Positions 13,517 through 24,928 of a stretch of 64,000 nucleotides of DNA are shown in pieces. This DNA is from Nemania diffusa (taxonomy: Eukaryota > Ascomycota > Sordariomycetes > Xylariales > Xylariaceae). The stretch lies in NCBI GenBank assembly GCA_038501195.1, contig JBBPUQ010000006.1, forward strand, positions 558,001 to 622,000. Direction: 5' to 3'. A model generated the notes under the pieces. The model saw nothing but the letters and a program-made list of their open reading frames with translations. It was not told the DNA's origin and did no database searches. The translations under genes were made by a program, and so were the position numbers. The first letter of the stretch is position 1; every line of letters begins with the position of its first letter.

Positions 13517-16500
13517 ATGGCGCCCACATCCCATGGCAGAACTATGTTGAGTGGCCGTGAGGGCTTCAACAACGGCGTCATGGACAGTAACGCCCCGCCT
13601 CCATCCACTTTAGCTGCCCAGCTGGTAGAGAACATCTCTACATCGGCTCGATCTTCTCGCCCGGATGAGACTATTGAGCTTCAAAGGCTATTTGCTGCTA
13701 TCGAGCGAGTGAAGAATGACCCTAGTCTTCTTACCTCATACCAAGACAGGATTGAGCATAATCATATGCTCATATACGTCTATGCTCGCGTTGTACTGGA
13801 GGGCCCCAAATGGGATGAACCCTTTGCCGACAAGTCGCAGCTACGAACTGACGCCACGCGGGCTATTAACTTCCTTAGGATCACGGTGAACGAGACCCCT
13901 GAGGTTCTGCTCTTCACTGCCAATAGCGGTGCATTTCTCTTCAGGGGTCCCGAACCACTCTGGATATGGATATTCCCTAAGGTTCTCAGGATGCTTGGAG
14001 ATGACTTGTGTGCAGATTTGGCCACCCCAATCGAGGCCTTCTTTCGTGAGCTGTGCTCGACAACAGGCCGATCAAATAGCCTCTGGATGCATATTCCACG
14101 GTTTGTTGCCTACCTTCGTAGCAACTTTGACGGTTTGTTCACTTGATCAATGCCATTATGCCGTTGGCTGATCATCTATGAAGTTGTCCAGGGTCATCTG
14201 GCCGAGTTTTCGTCTCCTACCAATCGAGACCCCGTCCTCAAACTACAGTTGCCTGAAGACAGTTTTCTCGAGTCTCTCGGTTGCGATCAACTCCGACCCC
14301 TTCAAGAGCAGTGCACTTACACTATCAATCTAGCATCGCAGGCGCTACGTCATGCCTCGCATCTCTTATCACTTTTGTCCGTTCCGCTAGTGGACCATCA
14401 ACTTAGTTCTAACACCCCCCAGCCATTCCATGAAGTGGTCCCGTGGCTAATGGATGCTGCTCTGCGTATGCATAGTACGCAAAACCGATGGGGATATATG
14501 TCTCGCTCATGCCTGCCTCAATTGCTGCAGACTACGATCAAAATCACCGATACAGCGAGGCTTCTGGTGAACCCCAATCCGTTAGTCCAAGAGAAAACAT
14601 ACATTCTGCTAGTGCACCTGTGTTCTGAGGTGCTCATACACCGGCAGACTGCGCCTGGAGTTGGTGATGTAATAAACGTCGATGACAAACTCTTGAGTGC
14701 GGCCACTGTGAGGATAGCACAAGCGTGTCTATTGTTCGTAACCGTATCTCGCCTTGCATCATTACAGATAATCCCTATAATAGAAAAGTCAATAGAGTAC
14801 AGAACGATCACATCTCCTGGAACGGACTTATGGGTAAGTCAGAAAGCCCCTGGAAATGTCTTCGACCGCTAAGTTGATATAGAGGAGCTTGGAGCTCTTA
14901 CTTGGGATGGCTCGTACTCCCCCAGTGTCGTTAGACCCCCCTGCAGAGTCAGAGCAGTTTCTCGATCCTGAGCTTCGTTGCTTTGTAAAAGGGATTGAGA
15001 TTGGTACTCCGGAAAACTCTGATGCACAACCTGAATCAAAACGCAGGAAGACAGGTCTCCCACAAACACTATCTAGGGTAACCAACCTTTTATGGAAGCT
15101 TGTCGGGGCGGAACCACAGGATACCCTGGCCAGCTACTCAACTGCCCTATTGTATGTCGATCAAAGCCATGTCAAGAAACTCCCAATCTCATGAAATTTG
15201 TAGATCAATATACTCAGACCTTTCTGATCCCGACAAGGTCCGTGTCATTCACCTGGTTGCTGATGTATGTTGCGCGGCCGACGAGACCCTCACAATGACG
15301 ACTCGTGACGAAGGGGACTCGCCCCGGTTCAGCTGTGTTGATTGCCGCGCTTGGCGGAACAACCTTAAGGCGTCGACATGCGTCGACGTGGCCGCAAAGA
15401 AGTTCGCTATCGAGATATTTACCGGCTTGCTGAAGACCGCTGCATTCTCCGAGTCGCGGAAACCTCGCGTGGCAGCTATGGTATCATTGAGACGCATGAC
15501 CAAGCATTGTAACTCGTTAGAATTCCTCGATTTGGAGGTTTCGTTTGCCGCGCAATGGTGCTTGAAGTCACTTCATAGTTCGCAGAGAGAACTGCGTATT
15601 GCTGCAGGGTAAGATACACCGATAGTCAGCAAGCTCCTAGCTAATTGCAGCCAGACGCACCCTCGTTGGTCTTCTTGCTCATACTACCCGTTCCGGTGTT
15701 AAGTATGATGTGATAAAGAAAAACAGAGGAATTGCTCTCGGTGTCCTAAGGAACCTCTCCGACCAAGGTCAACCAAAGTTTACGGAGTCATGCATTCTCG
15801 CTTGGTCTCACGTATCATTGTAAGTTTAATTGTATGCAGATGGAAGAACTTACACTTACGTGCTGAAGAGTGCTACCCGAGGATGAATTAATACTTGTTA
15901 TTGTCAAGCTGGTAGAATATCTAGGCCACAAAAGTGCAGTTACCTCGGCCGCTGCGTTTACTGAGGTAAGTTAACATGAGATGATCATTTTGTTTATAGC
16001 TTGTTCATATCAGAGTCAGATTGTTCAAATTGCCCGGACCCGTTCAATCACTCCCAGCCAGTTATTTGGATTTTATTGGAGCTCCTTAGCCTACTTGGCC
16101 GTTAGAGACATTGTCGCCCAGCCAAAACTTGCCCAACTTCTAGCGGAAATGCAGGAAATGAGCGTAGCTGAGTTGCTTCTCCATATCCAAGCAGACGCTC
16201 TACCATACCTTGTCCTAAACAAGAAAAAGGACGTTATTCAAATGATAGCGGACGCTCGCAACGAGACTGAATTATGGCAACCGTGTCTCGACAATGCTAA
16301 TCTTGGCCGTATATTGGCTCTGCTGATCACCCAAGAGGCAGCGGATATTCGACAATATACAATGTCCTTACTAAGACATATCTCGTCGCATTTTGATGAG
16401 TTCGACCTTGCCGACTTACTCCAGACTGAGCCGTTGACAACTACGCTCCATGTATTGAAAGCTGCAGCCGATGCAGATGAAGCTCGCAAGCCACATGTAA

Positions 16501-19500
16501 GGCCTAGTTGGGTTCTTGACTTTAAGCTCTAGTCGTCTAACAATGACTTTTTGTAGATCCGTAGCGCACTGCATCAGATGGCGAGCATGATTCTTGTTGC
16601 TAATGGTGAGTCTAAGAAGGGAAGTCAGGCAACCGGCCGTTTCTTGCATCACCACGCACTTGCCTTAATGGCCCAATTGACGGATACTATCAATGATGGG
16701 GCGGTGATACGAGCTCCATTTCATGAGCGAAGACAGTGTATCAAAGCCATGGAAGAAATGATACGGATGGGGAAGAATAACGTTCGCATCGTGCGCCCAC
16801 AGGTTAGGAATTTCGCATTGACCATATTCAGCAACAGTAGACTAATCTCTGAATAGATTTCTGCATGTCTACTGGGGGCGATGTCGGACGACGAACTTCG
16901 CGTTGCCGCTTTCTCATGCTGGGCTTCTATGATGTTCTGTTTTGAGGAATCTGAAATTGATATTTTAATCGAGACGACATTCTATCTTATCAACCAGTAT
17001 TGGTCTACCTTCGAGGATATCTCACAACAACTGTCTAAAGACCTGATTAACTTTCTTTTAGAGAAGCAACTCCCCACAGTCGAGAAATTTATCGGCAAGC
17101 TCCCGTCCTTTAGTCATATCAACGAACTTTCTGATATTGAACTCAAGCTCAGCAAACTCCGCTCCCCGCTGGACAATCGTACAGCCTTCTTTCTGTTTGC
17201 GGAACGTCTATACCACGAGACTTCAGGTGTTGTTCTGCATGCTTTACAAGAACTTGCCGAATACTTGCAAAGACATCAGGGCTACTTGCAAGCGTCTGCT
17301 ATTAGTGAACAACCGGACCGTATTGTCTCAAACCTCATCCGGGCACTCTTGGACTGCGCCTCAAGGTACAATGGCTTTGACGCTGAAATCGGTGATTTAT
17401 GCACTCAGTGCATCGGGTTAGTGGGATGTCTTGACCCAAACCGCATTGAAACTGTCCGAAGCGAAAGGCAGATTATCGATACAAGCGACTTCGAGGAATC
17501 CCGCCAGGTCACAGAATTTGTCTTTTTCCTGTTAGAGAAAGTGCTGGTTCTGTCTTTCGTTTCTGCGACCGACACTAGAATGCAGGGATATTTGTCATAC
17601 GCAATGCAGGAGCTTCTTGATAGAAGCATCATTGCAGAAGCTGTGAAATTGGAAGGATTTGGGGAGGGTGAAGCGGCATACAGGAGATGGTGCTCGCTTC
17701 CGCAAAGTGCACAAGAGATCTTGACGCCTTTCTTGACCTCGAAATATCAACTTCCTCCTATGATCCAACACACAGTCAAATATCCGATATTTTCCGCCAA
17801 AAAGTCATATGGTAATTGGATAAGGAGCCTCACACTTGATTGCCTTCGCAAGCCCCAAACCCCCTTTGCCATGCTCCTATTCGAGCCATTGTGTCGGTTA
17901 ATTCGAGTCAAGGATTTGTCCGTCGCCGAATTTCTATTCCCCTACTTGATTGTGCATATAATTCTTGGCGAAGAGATCCCGGAACAAGAACGGAGAGATA
18001 TCCTTAACGAGCTTCTCAATGTTCTACAATACAAACCCGAACCTGATGCATCTTATGCTGAAAGAGAAGATCATAAGCTCTACTGCGAGGCAAGTTGTGG
18101 ATTCTCAAAGATTGAAAAGATCTTATGATTAACGAATAATTTACAGGCTATCTTCCGCTTTCTTGATTATGCTATGCGCTGGGTTCATTTGAAACGCTCG
18201 ACTCCCAACCCGTCTACTAGGGAGACTGCAAGAATTGAGAAAGTCACAAATTTCTTAGCCTCTTTCCCCGCTGAGTCTATTTCTCAACGAGCAATGGATT
18301 GTTCTGCATATTCCCGCGCCTTGTTTCACTTAGAACAACATATCCGCCAGGTCGACGAGGGCAAGAACAGCGCTTATGACAGAAACCGATTAGTCCAACA
18401 AGTGCAAGACATCTATACACAGATCGACGAGCCGGATGGACTAGAAGGCATATCAGCACACCTCCCTCTCCTCGATATGGAGCAACAGGTTTTGAGTGAC
18501 CGAAAAGCTGGGAGATGGACTGCAGCACAAACTTGGTACGAAATCAAACTTGCGAAAGAACCGGATAATATCGACGTACGGGTAGATTTGCTCACATGTT
18601 TAAAAGAATCTGGGCAGCACGGTATTTTCAATTCTAGCAGCTCTTTTCTGTCCCCCGGACTGACTTTGGTATTAGATGTCCTACTTAACTACGTCGAAGG
18701 GGTCGAGAAGAAGGCAGATGCCAACCGCATAGTACCATATGCGGTCGAGGCCGCTTGGGCCACTGGCAGATGGCAGACAATGCAAAAGTTTTTCGACAAG
18801 TATCAAGGAGACCCCTTAGAGGACTTCAACACGTCTATAGCGCAAGCCCTGCTGTACCTCCAGAAAGAATCGACGCAAGGTTTTTTCCAGTCTATGAAGA
18901 CCATGCGAGAGAGAGTGGGTTCGTCCCTGACCTCTTCGGCGACCGCATCTCTGCAAGCTTGCCACGAGCCCATACTCAGAGCTCATGTATTGACTGACTT
19001 GGAACTCATTGCTGGCATGAGCAACGACGGAGATCAACATCCTCAAGATATTTTAAAGCTACTCAGCAGGCGACTTGAAGTGCTCGGTTCTTACGTGAAT
19101 GATAAGCAATACGTACTGAGCATCCGCCGAGCAGCTATGGAATTATTACGGTAAGCCCCCTGATCTGTCATTGGGTCTACGAGCTACTAACTTGGAAAGA
19201 CCACGCTTTAGTGACACAGACATCTCGGCGCTTTGGTTGTCCAGTGCTCGCCTCGCCAGGAAGGCTAATACTATGCACCAGTCTTTTAATGCTGTTCTTC
19301 GAGCTTCAAAGCTTGGCGACGAGTCTGCTACGATTGAAAACGCCCGCCTTTTGTGGAAAGAGGGGTACAATAGGAAAGCCATACAAACCCTTCAGGGCGC
19401 CATCGATAGCAAAGTTTTTTCTCATCATAGTTTCAGTGAACACGATGCCTCCGATAGAAACACGGGCACCCAGCAAAACGTTTTAACTGCTCGTGCGAAG

Positions 19501-21429
19501 CTACTGCTTGCAAAATGGCTAGACAATGCTGGCCAGACAAGTGCCTCGGCATTGCGAGAACAGTACCGAGCAATCCCTCTGATTTTTGGCCAGTGGGAAA
19601 AGGGCCATTACTACGTCGGTCGCCATTACAAAAAGGTCCTTGAGTCTGAAAGGGCTCTGAAGCCAGATGATCAGAGTGATGAGTATCTTACAGGAGAGGT
19701 TGCGAAACTCGTGATTGAGAATTACCTAAGGTCTCTCAGCTTCGGAACCAAATATTTATATCAGACACTACCCCGAATCCTAACTCTATGGCTCGAGCTT
19801 GGTGCGCAATTTGACAAGGCGCCCGAGGGGAAAGTGTCTCTTTCGCGAGAGCTTTATCATCGCCGAAAGATGCAACTCGAAGCTCTTCACGATATTCTAC
19901 GCAAACACATCGCTCGCCTTCCCGCATACATCTTTTATACAGCATTACCTCAACTCGTAGCACGAATAGCCCATCCTAACATAGACGCTTTTAGGGTACT
20001 CCAGGCTATTATTCTGAAAGTTGTGGAAGCTCATCCTAGGCAGGCATTGTGGAGTCTATTTGCAATCATGACTACTAAACAAGCTTCCTCTGAGCGCAAG
20101 GCGCGAGGTCAACAGATATTGCTACACATCAAGGACCGTAACATTAAGGTCGAGAACGGCGGTTACAGCCTTCCTTCCTTACTACGGAAAGGCGAAAGAC
20201 TCGCCGAACAACTTCTCTTGGCTTGCAATAACGGTGATTTTCAAAGTAATCGAACCACCATGGCTAGTATTACCCGGGATTTGCACTTTAACCATAAATG
20301 TACACCCTGTCCGCTGGTGGTCCCCATTGAAGCGTGCCTCACGGCTACGCTTCCCACGTTGACCGACAATTTGAAGCGACACAAGGCGTTCTCTGGGGAC
20401 GTCATTACCATTTCTTCATTTCTCGACGAGGTTTTGGTCCTGGGTTCCCTTGCGAAACCTCGAAAACTTACGGCCCGCGGATCGAATGGCGTCAACTATG
20501 GACTTCTGATCAAACCTAAGGATGACCTCCGAACCGACCAGCGACTCATGGAGTTCAATGGCATGATCAATCGATCGCTGAAACGCGATGCCGACTCCAG
20601 TAGACGGCAACTGTATATACGAACGTACGCAGTCACACCACTTAATGAGGAATGCGGCATTATTGAATGGGTGGAGGGTCTCAAAACACTCCGTGACATA
20701 CTCTTGAACATCTACCGATCACGTGGAATAGTGCCAAACTATCACAACCTCCAGCAGATGATGAAGGATGCGGCCGCGGGGGATCAAAATACCAAGATAT
20801 TCACTGAAGGTATTTTAGGCATGTACCCACCAGTGCTGCCCAATTGGTTCATCTCGCAGTTTCCCAGCCCGTCGATATGGTTTACAGCTCGACTTAGATA
20901 TACTCGATCGTGCGCTGTGATGTCTATGGTGGGAACAATATTGGGGCTTGGTGATCGCCATGGCGAGAACGTGCTGTTCGAGGAAGGAAATGGCGGTATC
21001 TTCCACGTCGACTTCAACTGTTTGTTTGACAAGGGCCTTACCTTTGCGCAGCCCGAGCGAGTTCCGTTCCGACTCACGCACAATATGGTGGCTGCGATGG
21101 GCATCTATGGATACGAAGGACCTTTCAGAAAGTGCTCGGAGTTGACACTAAGCATTCTTCGGCAGCAGGAAGAAACGCTCATGACGATTCTCGAGGCGTT
21201 TATCTACGACCCCACTCTCGATCTTCAGAAGGATAAACGGAAGAAGCACGAAGTAGTGAAGCTGAATCCCCAGAGCGTGGTGCAGAGTATCAAGAGGAAG
21301 GTTCAGGGTTTGCTCCCCGACGAGAGCATTCCTCTTGGCGTGGAGGGACAGGTCGATGAGCTTATCAAGCAGGCGGTTAATCCAAAGAACCTGACGGCCA
21401 TGTACATAGGGTGGTGCCCTTTCCTGTAA
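13517..21429 (+). CDS. mec1/uvsB: ATR/Mec1-family checkpoint kinase (UvsB/Rad3 type)
   Basis: Eleven exons are inferred: 13517-14132, 14184-14833, 14883-15151, 15204-15608, 15655-15819, 15869-15965, 16014-16496, 16557-16802, 16857-18089, 18147-19150 and 19200-21429. They sum to 2465 codons plus stop, the usual ATR/Mec1 size. The N-terminal two thirds is helical-repeat-like, and a FAT region lies at about 1330-1960. The kinase domain follows, with VLGSLAKPRK at about 2130, LLIKPKDD around 2160, catalytic loop GLGDRHGENV near 2306 and metal-binding HVDFNCLFD near 2325. The protein ends in a FATC tail, AVNPKNLTAMYIGWCPFL. These are ATR-type rather than TOR or ATM signatures. The family senses RPA-coated single-stranded DNA with an ATRIP/Ddc2 partner and starts the checkpoint. 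Intron 18090-18146 uses a GC donor (GCAAGT). Intron 1 is the weak call: an in-frame TGA at 14144-14146 must be spliced out or is a nonsense change. Confidence 0.93.
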
Positions 21430-22532
21430 AGACGGGCTGGCGAGTAGGATAACCATGAGATCATGTGGCGTACTTGACGTAGACAATGACAGTACGCCTC
21501 AATAGCTAGATGAACCATATGGGGATGTTAAACGTGTACTTGGTTAAAGATTACCTACCTACCCTCTCGGTTTCATTTACCTGGCTTCGAGTTTCAGGTC
21601 AGGACCGTGCATATCGACTAAACAATATCGCGTGTCTTTTATCAAGGCTTGGGAATAGCTTACTGTTATCATTGTTGTGTTCTAGTCACCAATGATTTTG
21701 AATGGGTTTTATATTTCAGCTTGTTTGTCCAAGAATGTCATGAGCTGATGCATGTGTCCAATTTAACCTGGATTAGGTCCCCCAGTACTAGTAAAGTCTA
21801 GCCTAAATTATAGTGGGCTACGGGTGTTACAGTGGGCGCCTAGGCAATGCACTTCGGCTATCACACCCTCAAATTTCTATACCTACAGAATTTGTTCTGA
21901 GTCTCACGCCACTACGCTACAACACAACAGGGGGGCAAGATAAACCATCTACTTCAACAATACAAAAAGGCTGGGTTTCATCAGCTCATACAATACCAAT
22001 TGCACTACAAATCGGATCACACGGTCTATTGGTAGGTGCTATCCGACCGACCTTATCAGCGGCAGGCACGTCTACCTAGCTAGATAGATCTAGTCCTACG
22101 TAGATACTACCTACTGCTACCTTGTAAGGTTGTTTATCCCACCCGCCGGCACGCGTCTCATCCACCGCCTCCTATCCAGGTATCGACGGATGTGCCACCA
22201 CACATCTCTCAGGCAACAACACCAGCAACAACAACTCCCCCATCTCTTCTTCTAGCGCACAAGCAACACTTTATTTCCCATTGCAGCCTCCTTTCGTGTT
22301 GTCGTAATTGCACTGATCCGTCTATCTCTTCATACATCCCAATCTATTCCGACCCCCTGCCACCTGACCTGTTCATTGTCCTCCTGTTCTCTTAGACAAA
22401 TTTGAACTTTCCCACAGCGACGATTGCATCGCATTGCGACTCCGCCGTGACAGTTCGCGTCAGATAATTGTCACTTCATCGGACCTCATATTTCACATTT
22501 CATACTTTCCTGCTCTCTAACCTCGGGGCAAG
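21430..22532. other. Intergenic, kinase 3' end to zinc-finger gene
   Basis: About 1.1 kb with only short open frames and no protein-like content. The last 300 bases before the next start are pyrimidine-rich (many CT, CATC and TCC runs), as is common in fungal promoters and 5' leaders. I see no RNA gene. Confidence 0.5.
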
Positions 22533-24170
22533 ATGTCTTATCGTATCGGTACGTCAGCTTTTCATCTATTTGATACATTCATCGTTGCTTTGCTCATGGC
22601 GTCGCGTCTACTCCGTTTCGGCTTCTATCCACCCTCAAGCTTAACCTAGGAATATGTGATATAACACGGCTCTCCTACCTAGACCCGTGAAGGGATTTAA
22701 ATGCATATATCTTATGCCCGAGGACTCATAGTCAGGACACTAACTCTCTTCGCAGAGATCTCTCCCAACAACCGAGCCGGTTGCCAGGACAAGGTATGCA
22801 AGGATGAAAAGCACAAGATCGTCAAGGGCGAGCTCCGATTTGGAGTGTGGTTTGTCATGCCCGGCACTGAGCATGGATCCTGGAAATGGCGTCACTGGTA
22901 TGGCCTACCTGATGGTGCTATTATTATATATGCTCCCCTCCTCTTCTGTGCTAACTCTGGTTACCTAGGGGCTGCGTTTCCGGCAAGACTATTTCGAACG
23001 TGCAGGAGTCTATTAAGAAGGATGATGGCTATGACTGGGATTTGCTAGATGGCTATGACGAGATTTCGTATGAGCCACCACTTCCTCGTCCCATAGTTAT
23101 CTTTTCTGACTAAGTGCATTATAGTGATCCCGATCTCCAGGAAAAAATTAAGCGCGTTGTAGCCCAGGGCCATATTGATGCCGACGATTTCAATGGCGTG
23201 AGTCTTCCTTGAAGCGTTCTTTCTCACAAGCTTGATTGATTCGGGCTCTATCCGGTATCTGCCGGATCTACGTCCTTTTTTTCCCTAATTGTCACACTTT
23301 TTTATCCTTCTCGCCACGTTTACCTAATTATTATGATAGGATCCCGAGTTTAATGTACCTGGTAAGACGGCGATCCGTGGCCGAGCTAAGAAACCCCAAG
23401 CCGACGAGGATGAGGTGAGACTCTTTATAACTATTCCGCTGATTATGCATTTGACTTACCCACGAGCTCAGGGCGACGAAGATGCTACGACTCCTAAGAA
23501 AGCTGCCCCAAAGAAGGCTGCTGGTGCTAAACGCGGCCGCAAGAAGGCCGATGAAGATGAAGAAGAGGCGGAGGCTGAGGAGGCTGAGCCAGTGAAGAAG
23601 AAGGCCAAAGCTAGCCGAAAAGCGAAGAAAGTTGAGAATGACGATGAAGAGGAAGCTGAAGAGGTTAAGCCGGCAAAGAAGAAGGCGGCAGCTAGCCGCA
23701 AGGCCAAGAAAGTTCAGGAGGAAGAGGAGGAAGAGGTCCAACCCGTGAAGAAGGCTCGAGGAGGCCGTAAGGCTAAGAAGGTCGACGAGGGCGACCAGGA
23801 GAACGAGGAGGAGGCAAAGCCAGTCAAGAAGACCAAGGCCAGTCTCAAAACCAAACTACCTATTCACAAACATGAAGAGGAAGATGAAGATGTCGAGGAG
23901 CCCGAGGAGCCCGTCCCCGCCCCTGCCCCTGCTAAGAAAGGCAGGGCTAGAAAGGTGGCGAAGAAGGAACCATCCCCTTCACCTCCCCCTGCGGACGAGG
24001 AAGAGGAGGACGATGAGCCAGTTGTCAAGACCGTCGCGAAGGGCAAAGCTAGTCGTAAGGCGAAGACGGCCTCCAAGGGTGGCAGATCTCGCACCAAGGC
24101 GTAAGTGCAAGGATGTCATATTTTTAACTTGGTTGCTAACCCTTTCTATAGTAAGGCCGAGGACGAGTAG
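22533..24170 (+). CDS. PARP-type zinc-finger protein with acidic/basic repeat tail
   Basis: Seven exons (22533-22548, 22756-22897, 22969-23067, 23125-23197, 23340-23414, 23472-24100, 24152-24170) close in frame to 350 residues. Residues 1-60 form a PARP-type zinc finger: MSYRIEISPNNRAGC, a second Cys five residues later, GELRFGVW, then WKWRHWGCV supplying the His and Cys ligands. Such fingers bind DNA nicks and ends. No ADP-ribosyltransferase domain follows. Instead the product carries DPDLQEKIKRVVAQGHIDADD, and then from about residue 140 a long low-complexity tail alternating Glu/Asp runs with Lys-rich blocks such as SRKAKKV, repeated about every 30 residues. It is therefore likely a nuclear chromatin or DNA-break-associated factor rather than PARP itself. 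The first exon codes for only five residues, and its intron is 207 nt, the longest in this window. Confidence 0.88.
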
Positions 24171-24928
24171 TCTCGACTGCCACTTCCTGTAGTTATTGCA
24201 GTTTCATTGTCCCGTTGCTTTCCTAGCCCCCCTGCCATGTACGGACGCTCAGACATTCTATCTTATCGCATCACGGACCAAAAGGGAATTTGTCTAGCTT
24301 GTAACGATTAAAACGGTGTGCCTTGTTGATTAAGACGTTGGCGTATAATTTGAGATGAGATTGAGCAAGCAGGCGATGAATTGGGGATGCTTCTGTGTAC
24401 ACTACCTAGCAGGTTATTCGCTACTGAGACCGATGTTTTGAGAGTTATTCTCCTGACAAAACTAATCATCTCGCGGCGACGAGACTTTCATTTGCTTGAT
24501 CAATTGACACAGACAGACAATCATGCATGACTTTCACCTATCGCGTTTCGAAACACTCTACTATTGAGAGTTGTATATTTCACTTGTAGCTTTAACACCG
24601 GTACCAACTTATACACCAATTAAGCCAAAAACTAGTAGCTGATACCCCTGTTGCTAGTATAAGTAGTGATAAGGGTATCGGGACCCACTCCCACAGCCTG
24701 CAGGCCAATGTAAAGTTACTAGCTGCAGTAGTGTGAGTTGTAGAAGGCTGCTTGTATCAACGTCACCGATCCTTAATGCTTCATGTACAACTCGTTACTT
24801 ATATGGCTGTTCTAAATACTTAATGTCACAACCAATGTCTGGGTATCTTGTACAGCTCCCTTCTCTTTAACCACACCAACTACAATAACATATAATTCGC
24901 GCCTTGCACATGCGATCGTTTTAGCAAG
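24171..24928. promoter_or_regulatory. Intergenic region, includes EMC1 promoter
   Basis: About 760 bp between the stop of the zinc-finger gene and the EMC1 start. It holds the 3' UTR of the first and the promoter of the second, with no open frame of interest. No specific element is recognised with confidence. Confidence 0.45.

Noticed and set aside
21813..22395. Short plus-strand frames upstream of the zinc-finger gene
   Set aside because: They have low protein character and lie in the pyrimidine-rich leader and promoter region.
23331..24097. Ser/Phe/Leu-rich minus-strand frames
   Set aside because: They are antisense shadows of the Glu/Lys repeats of the zinc-finger protein.
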